Numbered from the stretch's first letter, positions 20,455-29,472 are shown. The stretch is 50,389 nt of DNA from an uncultured Planctomycetaceae bacterium (GCA_946408825.1 CAMJTU010000031.1:1-50389), one strand, 5' to 3'. Made by a program: numbers and translations. The notes: generated by a model not told the origin, from the letters alone.

Positions 20455-22524
20455 CTACTCGTTTGTCTTTTCCAAATCGTCAAAGAACGTCCGTTGCGTC
20501 GGTTTTTCTTGTTTCAGGACGGCTGCGCGCGTCTGAATCTCCGACCAAGAGACAACAAGTCTGTTGTAGGCGTAGGCTTCCTGCGACCAACCCTTCTTTT
20601 CCGCAATCATGTAAAGACGATACGCCAGTTCTTTAGCTCGGTCCGGAGCGCCTCCATACGACTCCGCAAGTCCTTTGGCGCAACCCTCGACCCCTTCTTT
20701 CTCCATGCGGTAAACAAGTTGTTGACAGAGAAGCCAGATATTGCGCTCCTGCGGGTTGATATTGGCGGGAAGTTCCGAACGCTCGCGCAAACGAACAATC
20801 CCCTTCTGAGCGTAAAGGGTCCCATGTGTCCTCATCGACTCGACCGAGACGTTCTTCGCCGTCGCCAGCGTGTTCGCGTCGCCATACTTCATTTCGTTGA
20901 AACACAACTGAGTGTAAAATTCGACGCAAAAACGGGTTTCGCCGTCTAAATCCCCCCCTTGCTCGTTGAGGTAAAGATCAAGTTCCTGATTAATCGCCTT
21001 AAGCGCTTCGCGCACCGACGTCTCTGTACCATCCGCCTCCAGAACTTGGGAATACTTCGAGAAAACCGCCATGCCCGGTCCAATAGCTGCTTGTGCTAAG
21101 TCGACAGGCGCGATATTGCTCGTCTGTAATTTCGCAAGAGCGTCGCGAAGTTCGCGTCTCAACTCGTTGACAAAATTGCGCTTTGAACAAATCGGAGCGT
21201 CCTGAGCGCGTTTCCTACAAACAAGTACAATCGACGTCGAAAGCGCGTTTGTTCCAGAGGCGACTTGCCTGTTCGCCAACTCCGTTCTCATCGGCCATGT
21301 ACCCGTAATTGCGAATCCGGCGTGAATAATCGCGTTAAGCATCGTTTCCCAGCCGGAAGAAGCTTGACCATCCTCGTCTTTTTGCGAATCGCTTTGCTTA
21401 TAAGCGTAAAAAAGCGTGACGGGAACGTCGTCTCTTGAGTACTGATACAGATTGCGACACGTCGCCGCCATCCCCTCTTCAAAAAACTCTTTCGCTTTAA
21501 CGGCATTTCCGCCATGACGATAGGGTGTGGCGACCAACTCCTCGGCTTTGGGTACGAGCATCGTACGGAAAAGTTCGGGATAAACGTTCTTTAGACTTCT
21601 TCTCGTCCAGACATAAAAGAAATCGGACAAGTCGGCATAACTTATGTTGTCGTAATAAGGAGGGTCTGTCGCAACCATGACGTCGCGGAGTTCGCAACCG
21701 CTTTGCGCGTCATGCTGGCTCGCCTTTCCCTTTACCGACGCGGGAAAACGCTCGACGCACTTGACGACCCAATCCAACATATTGTCGAAACAGCCGGAGG
21801 AATTGGAGAACGGATTGCTCTCAGCATAATCCCAAACCATAGGAAGAGCCTGTCGACCAAACGTATTGCGGAGACTTTCACGCTTTACGTCCCAACTGCA
21901 ACCAGTGGACCCTCTATCGGCAAGTTTATCGATAACAAACGATAGATACGTCCCAATCGCTTGAGAATAGACTAACGCTCCTGTACCTCCGTCAGAAAGA
22001 GGTATATGATCGTCCGCCAATCCTGCTGAAATCGCATCAATTTCCACTTGGCGGCAGACTTCAGAAATTAGATCACTGAAAGTTGTTAATGTTGTCAGTT
22101 GTCTATTGCTAAAAAGTTTATCATAGGAGTCTAAACCGTAATTAACGCACCAGATATTTCTTGGATCGAAAGGTAAAGGACTATTTGGATAATCACTCGG
22201 TTTTTCGACTTCTGCGGAAAGAATTTGCTGTCTATCCGGTGCTATGTACAATCTACCTTTTTTTCCCTCAGCGACAACGCACAAAAGTTGTCTACCTACT
22301 TCGCCTGACAACATAGACCTTTTAACATAATCGTCATTGGCGGTTTCGCCACATATCAGACATTGAAACTTCGCCCCCCGGCTTAACTTTGGAGAAATGT
22401 GGTCGGTGTTGACTCCTCTCCTAATCTCATAATCGACAGCCTTGTTTTTGTAGTCAACAATGGGATAGATATATGTTTCTCCCCCCTTCTTCTTCGAAAC
22501 GTCAAAGCTACTTGCAAGGGGCAT
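20455..22524 (-). CDS. DUF1156 DNA methyltransferase, 3' part (out of frame with 5' part)
   Basis: The C-terminal 689 residues of the methylase, counted from the first ATG in this frame. The coding frame continues upstream without a stop to the G-tract at 22593-22604: before this ATG it reads [20 protein letters not shown], the expected family sequence joining the two halves. There is no ribosome site before the ATG, so separate translation is unlikely. The fragment holds the catalytic motif IV DPPYYDNISYADLSDFFYVW (residues 287-306), typical of N6-adenine/N4-cytosine methylases. It also has cysteine pairs (CPNPACSC upstream, FQCLICG at about 53-59) that probably bind zinc. Without the 5' part it lacks the S-adenosylmethionine motif I. 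With one G fewer in the tract the two parts give one protein of about 927 residues, a normal length for DUF1156 proteins. Confidence 0.85.
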   Translation of the reverse strand: MPLASSFDVSKKKGGETYIYPIVDYKNKAVDYEIRRGVNTDHISPKLSRGAKFQCLICGETANDDYVKRSMLSGEVGRQLLCVVAEGKKGRLYIAPDRQQILSAEVEKPSDYPNSPLPFDPRNIWCVNYGLDSYDKLFSNRQLTTLTTFSDLISEVCRQVEIDAISAGLADDHIPLSDGGTGALVYSQAIGTYLSFVIDKLADRGSTGCSWDVKRESLRNTFGRQALPMVWDYAESNPFSNSSGCFDNMLDWVVKCVERFPASVKGKASQHDAQSGCELRDVMVATDPPYYDNISYADLSDFFYVWTRRSLKNVYPELFRTMLVPKAEELVATPYRHGGNAVKAKEFFEEGMAATCRNLYQYSRDDVPVTLFYAYKQSDSQKDEDGQASSGWETMLNAIIHAGFAITGTWPMRTELANRQVASGTNALSTSIVLVCRKRAQDAPICSKRNFVNELRRELRDALAKLQTSNIAPVDLAQAAIGPGMAVFSKYSQVLEADGTETSVREALKAINQELDLYLNEQGGDLDGETRFCVEFYTQLCFNEMKYGDANTLATAKNVSVESMRTHGTLYAQKGIVRLRERSELPANINPQERNIWLLCQQLVYRMEKEGVEGCAKGLAESYGGAPDRAKELAYRLYMIAEKKGWSQEAYAYNRLVVSWSEIQTRAAVLKQEKPTQRTFFDDLEKTNE

Positions 22525-22561
22525 ATTACAAGAACAGGCAGGATTAGGGCATTTAATAGTT

Positions 22562-23239
22562 CTAGCCCAAATCCAGGCAATGACATTTATATCCCCCCCC
22601 CCCCGGATTTTTCACTTTAGGATAATGCTTTCCGACGCGCTTAAATGCCTCTTCCTTTATCCAATTCCCGTAATAACGAACATCTTCGGCAAGACCCTGA
22701 GCGCCCTTCCAGTTAATCGCTACAACTCTGCGAGATTGGGGATTTACAGGCGGCATATCGGCAAAAATCGGAGGAATTTCGATCGTCGCCTTGTTGATTG
22801 TCACAGCGACGGGATTTAGATCGTGCGCGTGAGCTTTTAATCCAAGTCTTTGCGCTTCTAGGGGAATAGAACCGCCACCAGCAAAGGGATCGAGGAGTTC
22901 GGGCGGATTTCCGTTTGTCGACTTCAAAATCTCCTCTTTCGCGGCGTTCAAGACCTTCTCGTTATTGGAATTCTCCCAAACAATCAAAGCTTCTAAAATT
23001 TTGAATAATCGTTCCCGTTCCCTATTCTGATCCTCCTCGGTTGGGAACTCTTCGGGGTGGGAAGAAGGGTCGTCGACAAGAGACGACCAGATCACGGCGC
23101 GAGCGGCGGCGAGTGGACGACGCGCCCACCAGAGGTGTAACGTCGAAGGATGACCATGACGAATCGACTTCTCTCTTGCGGATTCCTCGTTGATCTTTTC
23201 GAGAGGAAGCGCGACTTCAATTAACTTCTTGACCGTCAT
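22562..23239 (-). CDS. DUF1156 DNA methyltransferase, 5' part ending after the G-tract
   Basis: The N-terminal 225 residues of the methylase. The N-terminus ([21 protein letters not shown], then [20 protein letters not shown], about residues 4-49) is the DUF1156 signature. Motif I, the S-adenosylmethionine site, is [15 protein letters not shown] (115-129), with HDLNPVAV (139-146) as the next strand. Similarity continues to KHYPKVKNP (204-212) and then breaks at four glycines encoded by the G12 run. The last nine residues (YKCHCLDLG) are frameshifted sequence before a stop at 22562. It begins 10 nt after the helicase stop. As read the product would bind the cofactor but could not methylate. 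It is the off state of a phase-variable gene, a decayed gene, or a homopolymer sequencing error. Confidence 0.85.
   Translation of the reverse strand: MTVKKLIEVALPLEKINEESAREKSIRHGHPSTLHLWWARRPLAAARAVIWSSLVDDPSSHPEEFPTEEDQNRERERLFKILEALIVWENSNNEKVLNAAKEEILKSTNGNPPELLDPFAGGGSIPLEAQRLGLKAHAHDLNPVAVTINKATIEIPPIFADMPPVNPQSRRVVAINWKGAQGLAEDVRYYGNWIKEEAFKRVGKHYPKVKNPGGGGYKCHCLDLG
22593..22604 (-). repeat. homopolymeric G12 tract inside the methylase gene
   Basis: Twelve consecutive C on the plus strand, read as twelve G in the mRNA, between the codons for Lys-Asn-Pro and the frame that continues Val-Ile-Ala-Trp-Ile-Trp-Ala-Arg. The count is decisive: 12 G gives a stop 14 codons downstream, while 11 or 14 G restores the frame. 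Mononucleotide runs of this length are classical slipped-strand phase-variation sites. Confidence 0.9.
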
Positions 23240-23249
23240 TTTTCGCCCG

Positions 23250-26200
23250 TTACCCTTGATAAACGACTTCCGCGTCGCGGATTAAATTGACAATATTGTA
23301 ATTTACGCTCGTCGCCGTCGAGTCCGGCGCGACTCTAAAGGGGTTCTTCAGGTAGGTCGTCCGCGTCTTCGCGCCGTCGACTTCGACAAGCGCCAGAAAG
23401 TAGTTTCCGATCTCGCGTTGATTCAACGCCGTTAAAATTTCGTTTTTTGTGACGGTAACCGTCTCGGCGCCCTTCGCGCGCCCCTTGACCTCGATGAAAC
23501 GCAAAGAAAATCCACCCGTCTGTAGAGTCGGGGGAATCGCCGATTCAACGTCGTAACCGCGTTTCTCGGCGCCGACGTCTTTCGGATCGAATCCCAGCTT
23601 ACGCTCGATCTCCATAACCGCGTTCATTGCGGCGAGTTCGATCACGCGACGGTCGTCCGAACCGAAAGTGTTCGGCTCGACGCATCCTGTCAGTCGAAGC
23701 GCCAACCCCTTCGGAACGACCAGCGCGCCGCCAACGACAACGGGCGGTTTCGGAGCAATAAGCCTTTCGGCCGCGATTTCTGCGAGGCGTTTCTTCATCC
23801 TCGCGTCATACTCGTCGGCGCGACGCCTCGCCAATGCCGCCGTTTGGCGCTGGCTCTGCTTGCCCGCCTCTTCCTTTTCACGCAGATTGCTAGCGCGCCT
23901 GTCCCAATATTGAATCTCGGCGATCATACGCTCGTTGACCGCTTTTTCGATTTTGTTCAGCGCGCTCGTCCTACGTTCTTTAATCTCTTGCAACCAAGGG
24001 GGGATGATCTGTGCGACTGTGTGCTCCACTGCCCGATTTTCGACGCCTTGTGCCAACCATTTCTGCCCTTGAACATAGTCCAACACAGCGGATTTTTCCT
24101 CGGGCGACGGCGAACGATAATCCAAATAAGGCGCGTAGCCTGCGTTCACGGTCGAACCGTCTTCTTTCATCTCGACAAAGTGGACGCGCCGAGCGACGAT
24201 CCGTTTAGCGCCATTGGGAAGCGATACGCCGTCTTGAATCGCGGTTTCTATGTAGAAGAGGAGTCGCGGTTCTAGGCTGGCGTCGCTCTCGTCGATAAAA
24301 ATAGCGCCTTGCTTAAAGGCGTCGCCGTAGCGTTCGATTATCAAATCGGTCACGGAGTCGAGAAGCGACCGCCCCGGACAAATCAGCATAGCTGGAATCA
24401 GTCCAGGAAGATTCCTGACGTCCTTCTCAAAACAAACGCGTTCATAACGATCGAGAACATGCTCTCCCGAACCGATCAAGTTATCGCGATTTCGAACGTC
24501 AAAGGGAACGCGGGTAATTTCGTACCGTCCACGCTCGCGCCGATGAATAACTCCCCCTAGTTTCTTAAACGCCTGAAGGAAAAGCGCTTCAATAAAATGC
24601 GGTTGCAACTTACGCGCCTCGGCGCGTTCCATTTCGGCGCGGATCTCTATGACCTTCGAAAAATCCATGACGTCTTCGGTCAGAGCGTTTTCATTAATCA
24701 ACCGACGAAACTCTTCCGTTTTCATCGACCGCTCGACGACGTCGATTTGCGCGCTTATTTTCTGATCGTCGCCGTAACGAATCGCCTCTATCAGCAATTC
24801 CCGAAGCGATTTATTGTCGAATTTTATTCCGCCGAGTACGTCAAAGACTTTGCCGCCGAGCGCTTTCCGTTCCTCCTCCAACTTTTCAAGAAGACGAAGA
24901 TAAACCTGACCTTCCCTCGTTTTATGCGCGACGAGGTTCCAGAGATGGCAAACTTCCGTCTGACCAATGCGGTGAATTCGTCCAAAACGTTGTTCCAGAC
25001 GGTTCGGATTCCATGGGAGGTCGTAATTAATCATCAAATGGGCGCGTTGAAGGTTGACGCCTTCCCCTGCCGCGTCAGTCGCGATGAGGATACGAACGTT
25101 TTTATCTTCCCGGAAGCGTTCTTGAACCTTGCGCCTATCGTCGCGCCCCATACCGCCGCAGATCGTAACGACAGCGTCCGCGTCGCCGAGAAGGGAACGA
25201 ATTTTAGATGCAAGATATCGAAGAGTGTCGACGTGTTCAGTAAAAACGATGAGTTTTTCCCGCCGTCCCTCGGACGAAAACATGTGGGCGTTCCCTTGCA
25301 GCAGATTCGAAAGCTCGTCCCACTTGCGATCTTCGCCGCTGTTCCGAACGTCGTTCGCAAGTTTTTCCAACCCCTTTAGGGCGTCAATCTCCGCTTCAAG
25401 TTCTGTTATCGTTTGCGCGGCGGTCGCGCGATCGGCGATATTATCCTCTTCTCGTTCCGTCTCTTCGGAAGAATAATCGTCGCCGTCAAATTCATCGTCC
25501 CATCGAAATGAGGAACGGTACTCTTCGGCTTTTCTACCAAGTCTCTCCTCGTTTAATCTTTGTTCAAGGCGTTCGCGACGACGACGCAACGACTGGTAAA
25601 TCGCTTCCGGAGACGACGCTAAACGTCGTTGTAAAATCGACAGCGCAAAACCGACGTTGTTTTTGCGTTCTTCCGAAAGATTGTCGGCGCGATTAAACTC
25701 CTCGCGGACATAATCGACGACTCTCGAATATAAATCCGCTTCTCTCCGCGAAAGATCGTATTTAACCGTATAAGCGAGGCGTTCGGGAAAGAGTTTCGTC
25801 CCGTCGAACTTCAAAAGGTCTTCCTTGACCAAACGACGCATGACGTCGGAAACGTTGACAGCCTGACAACTTGACCGAGAGACGCCGCCGAAACGCTCTT
25901 GATCGAGCAACGACAAGAATAAATGAAATTCCGCGTCTTTCCCATTATGCGGAGTCGCCGTCAAGAGGAGCAGATTGCGAGCGACTTCGGAGAGAACTTG
26001 ACCTAATTTAAAACGTTTAGTGTATTTAACCTCGCCGTTCCTAGTACTCGCGGACATTTTGTGCGCTTCGTCGACGACGACAATATCCCAATCGGTAGCT
26101 GATCTAAGCTTTTCTTTTAGATCGTCGTTTCTCGCAAGTTTATCAAGTCGGGCAATACAGAAATTCTTCTCGGCAAAAACATTGCCGGTAACGGCGGCCT

Positions 26201-26762
26201 CAAATTGGTCGTTTGTCAGAAGGTCAAATCTAAGTTGGAATTTTGCGTTGAGTTCGTCCTGCCACTGCTCGCAGAGACTACCGGGCGCGACAATCAGACA
26301 TCTTTTCAAGTCCCCTCGAACGATCAACTCTTTGAGCAACAGCCCCGTCATGATTGTTTTACCAGCGCCGGGGTCGTCCGCCAGTACATAACGGAGAGGA
26401 AGCCGAGGCAACATCTCTTGATAAACGGCGGAAATCTGATGAGGCAACGGCTCGATTTCAGACGTTCGCGAGGCAAGATAGGGATCGTAAAGATACGCAA
26501 GGCTTATGCGTCGCGCTTCGGAAACCAGTCGAACGTCGTCGGGATCGGCGTCAAAACTCCACGGTAAAGCGCCCTCTTGCACGCTCAACGCCCCCGCGTC
26601 GTCAGAAAACAGAATCCGATTATCCAACGCTCCGTGGTTGTTCTTCCAAGTGACGTCGAGAGCCGAATCGCCAATCCAACGAACGGCGATAATCTCGACG
26701 GTCTCCTGTCCCGCAAGCCCGACAACGCGACTTCCAACCGTCAATTCTTCAAGTCGCGCCAT
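23250..26762 (-). CDS. SNF2-like helicase with C-terminal DUF3883 domain, defence operon
   Basis: A 1170-residue superfamily 2 ATPase, first gene of the defence operon. Helicase motifs run in order: HQISAVYQ (108-115), Walker [10 protein letters not shown] (128-136), DEAH (231-234), TATPHNG (268-274), and in the second RecA lobe [11 protein letters not shown] followed by [23 protein letters not shown]. This set is that of the SNF2/HepA-type double-strand DNA translocases in phage-defence systems (compare DISARM DrmD). The last 120 residues are a DUF3883 domain with GYDVES...RFIEVKG. Its D and E-x-K residues look like a restriction-endonuclease-type fold. A long charged coiled coil (about 910-1000) links them. 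It starts 10 nt upstream of the methylase gene. Two candidate promoters lie before it. Confidence 0.9.
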   Translation of the reverse strand: MARLEELTVGSRVVGLAGQETVEIIAVRWIGDSALDVTWKNNHGALDNRILFSDDAGALSVQEGALPWSFDADPDDVRLVSEARRISLAYLYDPYLASRTSEIEPLPHQISAVYQEMLPRLPLRYVLADDPGAGKTIMTGLLLKELIVRGDLKRCLIVAPGSLCEQWQDELNAKFQLRFDLLTNDQFEAAVTGNVFAEKNFCIARLDKLARNDDLKEKLRSATDWDIVVVDEAHKMSASTRNGEVKYTKRFKLGQVLSEVARNLLLLTATPHNGKDAEFHLFLSLLDQERFGGVSRSSCQAVNVSDVMRRLVKEDLLKFDGTKLFPERLAYTVKYDLSRREADLYSRVVDYVREEFNRADNLSEERKNNVGFALSILQRRLASSPEAIYQSLRRRRERLEQRLNEERLGRKAEEYRSSFRWDDEFDGDDYSSEETEREEDNIADRATAAQTITELEAEIDALKGLEKLANDVRNSGEDRKWDELSNLLQGNAHMFSSEGRREKLIVFTEHVDTLRYLASKIRSLLGDADAVVTICGGMGRDDRRKVQERFREDKNVRILIATDAAGEGVNLQRAHLMINYDLPWNPNRLEQRFGRIHRIGQTEVCHLWNLVAHKTREGQVYLRLLEKLEEERKALGGKVFDVLGGIKFDNKSLRELLIEAIRYGDDQKISAQIDVVERSMKTEEFRRLINENALTEDVMDFSKVIEIRAEMERAEARKLQPHFIEALFLQAFKKLGGVIHRRERGRYEITRVPFDVRNRDNLIGSGEHVLDRYERVCFEKDVRNLPGLIPAMLICPGRSLLDSVTDLIIERYGDAFKQGAIFIDESDASLEPRLLFYIETAIQDGVSLPNGAKRIVARRVHFVEMKEDGSTVNAGYAPYLDYRSPSPEEKSAVLDYVQGQKWLAQGVENRAVEHTVAQIIPPWLQEIKERRTSALNKIEKAVNERMIAEIQYWDRRASNLREKEEAGKQSQRQTAALARRRADEYDARMKKRLAEIAAERLIAPKPPVVVGGALVVPKGLALRLTGCVEPNTFGSDDRRVIELAAMNAVMEIERKLGFDPKDVGAEKRGYDVESAIPPTLQTGGFSLRFIEVKGRAKGAETVTVTKNEILTALNQREIGNYFLALVEVDGAKTRTTYLKNPFRVAPDSTATSVNYNIVNLIRDAEVVYQG

Positions 26763-26840
26763 ATCTCGTGATGCCTATGTAATCCGTCAAAAGCCGTCTT
26801 TGCGCAAACAGGCGTCTTTCAACGGGGTTTATGTTGGATA

Positions 26841-26869
26841 AAAGTATTTTTCCGCTTGGATTATGTCAA
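26841..26869 (-). promoter_or_regulatory. candidate proximal promoter of the defence operon
   Basis: On the minus strand a perfect TTGACA (26864-26869) is followed after 17 bp by TACTTT (26841-26846). It lies about 80 nt before the helicase start. The -10 box is poor, so strength is uncertain. Confidence 0.4.
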
Positions 26870-26924
26870 ATAACCGGCAAAACGTTTTCTTTCATGCGGC
26901 GAATAAATCGACAAACGCCCCATT

Positions 26925-26954
26925 TTATCATAATTACGCCAATTATTGAGTCAA
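26925..26954 (-). promoter_or_regulatory. candidate distal promoter of the defence operon
   Basis: On the minus strand TTGACT (26949-26954), 18 bp, then TGATAA (26925-26930). It is 163 nt before the helicase start and just downstream (in transcription direction) of the 12-bp repeat array, so a protein bound to the repeats could control it. Confidence 0.4.
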
Positions 26955-26994
26955 GAAAAAAACGTCTGTTAGGTTCAAGAAAGAAACGTAAGAC

Positions 26995-27318
26995 GCAGGC
27001 GCTGAATCTTCGCGTCAAATTCAACGTTGAAAATTACTACGTCTTTTTACCTTTTCAATCATTCTTATCTCGTTGCTAATTTATAAGTTATATGTCCCTT
27101 CAGAATTGGATTCAACAAGAAATTCAACGTTGAATTCAACATTGAATTTTAACGCGGAATTCAACGCGAAATCTTACACTGAATCTTGCGCTGAAAATTT
27201 TGACGATTCTTCAATAGTTCATTATTTGATATTTCCTTATCGTCAAACGATTTACATAAACGCCTTACCTGCCCCTAAGGGCGCTTCAACGCTGAATCTT
27301 TGCACTGACTTGCGCCGA
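26995..27318. repeat. 12-bp repeat array with palindromic consensus TTCAACGTTGAA
   Basis: Three clusters of a 12-bp unit in the AT-rich gap upstream of the defence operon. The central block runs without spacing from 27099 to 27195. Its eight units are TTCAGAATTGGA, TTCAACAAGAAA, TTCAACGTTGAA, TTCAACATTGAA, (one extra T), TTTAACGCGGAA, TTCAACGCGAAA, TCTTACACTGAA and TCTTGCGCTGAA. Outlying copies are at 27020-27031 (perfect palindrome, with a degenerate unit before it) and 27295-27306 (TTCAACGCTGAA). The best unit is its own reverse complement, which suits a dimeric DNA-binding protein. The array sits 240-560 nt before the helicase gene. The plus strand happens to be open here, but the translated product has no family features. 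The gap 26763-27329 otherwise holds only the two candidate promoters. Confidence 0.7.
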
Positions 27319-27329
27319 CTTTGCGCCAG

Positions 27330-27755
27330 TCAGTCTAACTGAGATTTCTTACGAACGTAATATGAGGATATTCCGTTTTTTACCACGACAATACTCCCTT
27401 CGCTCGCCATTCTATGGAGAAGATAGTACGCGTGATTCTTGTAGCGCTTACATAATTCCGCCGTTTCAGCTCGCGTTATGGCGCCAAATGTGTCGACGTG
27501 TCGATTAATCGTCTCAATCTCTTGTAGGATCGTCATTCCTTTCTGCCTTGTGTATCCGGTCTTATTTCCAGAGAGCGCGTAGACCTTGGAACTCGGCATA
27601 TACCTTCGACCGCCGCAGTTTCCGACGCTTTCGACCATTCCTCGTTCCACGAGTTGTTCAATGGCGCTCAACGCGTCGGTCTTGTTCTTTTGGAGTCGGC
27701 GCGCTAAGACGGCGGGGGGCGACCGACACTCGGATTTTAAGAATGGAGAGAACAA
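27330..27755 (-). pseudogene. C-terminal remnant of a putative ATP-binding/DNA-binding regulator (AlbA_2-type)
   Basis: A 141-codon open frame beginning at a TTG with no ribosome site and directly preceded by an in-frame TGA. The translated part has two winged-helix-like segments: AVLARRLQKNKTDALSAIEQLVERGMV, then SSKVYALSGNKTGYTRQKG and ITRAETAELCKRYKNHAYYLLHRMASEG. This arrangement is what I recall from the C-terminus of AlbA_2-domain (Schlafen-like) ATP-binding proteins of about 450-500 residues. The catalytic N-terminal two-thirds is missing. It lies at the edge of the defence operon, on the same strand, upstream of the repeat array. It is probably a truncated gene left by a rearrangement, although a free-standing small DNA-binding protein remains possible. 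Confidence 0.6.
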
Positions 27756-27797
27756 TCAAACGTCGAGCGACAGCGACGCTTCGTCAACTTTTTTAAG

Positions 27798-27851
27798 AAT
27801 TATATTTTTCGGTGAAGCGCATTTTTTACCCGTTCGCCGAAAAATATAATT
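27798..27851. repeat. large AT-rich inverted repeat
   Basis: Arms 27798-27816 and 27833-27851, each 19 nt, pair at 18 positions plus one G-T; the loop is 16 nt. It starts 8 nt past the stop codon of tcdA. The tail on each strand is A-rich rather than T-rich, so it does not look like a standard intrinsic terminator. It might be an RNA-stabilising hairpin, a protein site, or the end of a small mobile element. Confidence 0.65.
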
Positions 27852-27859
27852 TCCCCGTC

Positions 27860-28699
27860 CTACCGCTGGCGCGCCCCGGAGATATCCAAAATGACTTCGT
27901 GGGCGACGAGAAGACCGAAGATTCCGACGATGGTGGAGAGGGTTCCGAGGGTGTTGCGCGGACGGCCTTGCGGGTAGTCTTTGCCGACCGAATCGGGGGG
28001 CGGCGCGGGCGCGGGGTCAAAGCGTTTGAATCGCTCGTCGCCGCGACGGAGCGCGTCGCGGATCGGCTCCGGAGAGTATGCGCAGCGGACGTCGTCCGTA
28101 TTGACGCCGACGCGTCTGAGACGTTTGCGGAGCTGCGCCGAAAGAGGGCAGTTCGTCACGTCGGTCAGCCGTCCGACGCGAATGAGAGACGGATCGAAGC
28201 GCAGTCCCGCGCCCATGCTCGAGATAAGTGGAACGCGGCGGCGAAGCGTTTCCGCGATAAGCGCGACCTTCGACCCGAGCGTGTCGATCGCGTCGACGAC
28301 GTAATCGGGCGGTTCGCGCCATTCCCCTTCGAAGAGAGACGCGACCGTCCCCGCGTTGACGAGCGCCCGACGCTTTTCTACGCGCGCCGTCGGATTGATC
28401 GCGTGAATTCGCGCCTCCGCGAGGTCTGCCTTCGCCTGCCCGACCGTTTCGTGCGTCGCGAGAAGCTGACGATTAATATTACTCTCCTGAACGACGTCGA
28501 AATCGACAATGCGAAACCGTCCAATTCCCGCGCGCGCCAACGCCTCGACCGCGTAGCCGCCGACCGCGCCCAGTCCGACGACCATAACGCAAGCGGCGCG
28601 GAGCCGCTCCATCCCCTCGTCGCCGAGCAGAAGCCGCGTGCGCTGAAACTGATCCGCTTCTTCGTCCTGTCGATCGAAGTCCGTCCCTTCTTCCGTCAT
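27860..28699 (-). CDS. tcdA: tRNA threonylcarbamoyladenosine dehydratase TcdA
   Basis: A 279-residue E1-like (ThiF/MoeB superfamily) enzyme that uses ATP to cyclise t6A at tRNA position 37 to ct6A. Visible features are the early QFQRTRLLLGDEGMERL, the nucleotide-binding VVGLGAVGGYAVEALARAGIG (about residues 40-60), DFDVVQESNINRQ, VGQAKAD and a C-terminal hydrophobic helix (TIVGIFGLLVAHEVI). These match TcdA (CsdL/YgdL) rather than ThiF: there is no ubiquitin-like partner nearby and the SNINRQ/GQ.K pattern is present. The ATG overlaps the larB stop as ATGA (28696-28699), so the two are translationally coupled. A large AT-rich hairpin follows the stop. Confidence 0.9.
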   Translation of the reverse strand: MTEEGTDFDRQDEEADQFQRTRLLLGDEGMERLRAACVMVVGLGAVGGYAVEALARAGIGRFRIVDFDVVQESNINRQLLATHETVGQAKADLAEARIHAINPTARVEKRRALVNAGTVASLFEGEWREPPDYVVDAIDTLGSKVALIAETLRRRVPLISSMGAGLRFDPSLIRVGRLTDVTNCPLSAQLRKRLRRVGVNTDDVRCAYSPEPIRDALRRGDERFKRFDPAPAPPPDSVGKDYPQGRPRNTLGTLSTIVGIFGLLVAHEVILDISGARQR

Positions 28700-29472
28700 C
28701 GGTCGTACTTCTTTCTGCCGAAGATTTTGTTCCCCTTCGCGTCTTCGACTCCTTCTTTATAGGACGTCTCCGCGAAATCGGAGATTCGTTTCGAGATTAA
28801 CCCCGCGACGTAGCCCGCCTTAAATCCCGCGTCGATATTGACGACCGTCACGTTCGACGCGCAGCTGTTCATCATGCCAAGGAGAGCCGCAAGTCCGCCA
28901 AACGCCGCGCCGTAGCCGACGCTCGTCGGCACCGCGACGATCGGCGCCGAAACGTAGCCCCCCACGACGCTCGGAAGCGCCCCTTCCATCCCGGCGACCA
29001 CGACGATCGCGTCCGCGTCCTGCAAACGCGGGAGTTTCGCCTGAAGTCGCTGAGGGCCCGCAACCCCGACGTCTTGGATCAATTCGACGTCGACTCCGGT
29101 CCATTTGAGCGTCTCGACCGCCTCCTCCGCGACCGGCAAATCGCTCGTGCCGGCCGTCACGACGACGACGCGGCCCACGTACATGCTCGTTCCCGATTCG
29201 TTCTGCGGCGCCCTGAGCGTCCGCGCGACCGCGTTGTAGTAGGCTTTGGGACAGACGCGGCGCAATCTCGGGAGCGCGTAGTCCGCCTTCTCCTCGCTTA
29301 CGCGCGTCGCCAGCACGTCGACGCCGCGCTTAAAAAGCTCCGTCGCGATCTCGACAATCGCCTCCGCCGTCTTGCTCTCGCCGTAAATCACCTCGGGAAA
29401 TCCGCAACGACGCTGACGATCAAGGTCGATCGTCGCGTTTTCCGTTTCGAAATATTCGTTGTTTTTACTCAT
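28696..29472 (-). CDS. larB: nickel-pincer cofactor biosynthesis protein LarB
   Basis: A 258-residue protein related to AIR carboxylase PurE. In the Lar pathway LarB carboxylates nicotinic acid adenine dinucleotide, the first step to the nickel-pincer nucleotide cofactor. Family features are FPEVIYGESKT (about residues 25-35), VTAGTSDLPVAEEA, GMEGALPSVVGG and VPTSVGYGA in the C-terminal PurE-like core. The start is the ATG at 29472; an upstream extension in the same frame lies inside the previous gene. It overlaps that gene by 8 nt and the next (tcdA) by 4 nt. LarC, LarE and lactate racemase LarA are not in the window. Confidence 0.92.
   Translation of the reverse strand: MSKNNEYFETENATIDLDRQRRCGFPEVIYGESKTAEAIVEIATELFKRGVDVLATRVSEEKADYALPRLRRVCPKAYYNAVARTLRAPQNESGTSMYVGRVVVVTAGTSDLPVAEEAVETLKWTGVDVELIQDVGVAGPQRLQAKLPRLQDADAIVVVAGMEGALPSVVGGYVSAPIVAVPTSVGYGAAFGGLAALLGMMNSCASNVTVVNIDAGFKAGYVAGLISKRISDFAETSYKEGVEDAKGNKIFGRKKYDR

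Noticed and set aside
20455..22524. Second methylase fragment as an independent gene
   Set aside because: There is no ribosome site before its first ATG, and the frame continues upstream in family-like sequence to the G-tract.
17108..26762. DISARM, BREX or type I restriction system
   Set aside because: The helicase resembles DrmD, and methylase plus ATPase recall BREX, but there is no DUF1998 protein, phospholipase D-like protein, PglZ, BrxL or specificity subunit. The DUF1156 and DUF499 families point to the Hma-like type.
27073..27342. Plus-strand small protein with N-S-T-L repeats over the 12-bp array
   Set aside because: Any 12-bp repeat gives a 4-residue repeat; there is no ribosome site and no similarity, and the dyad symmetry is better explained at DNA level.
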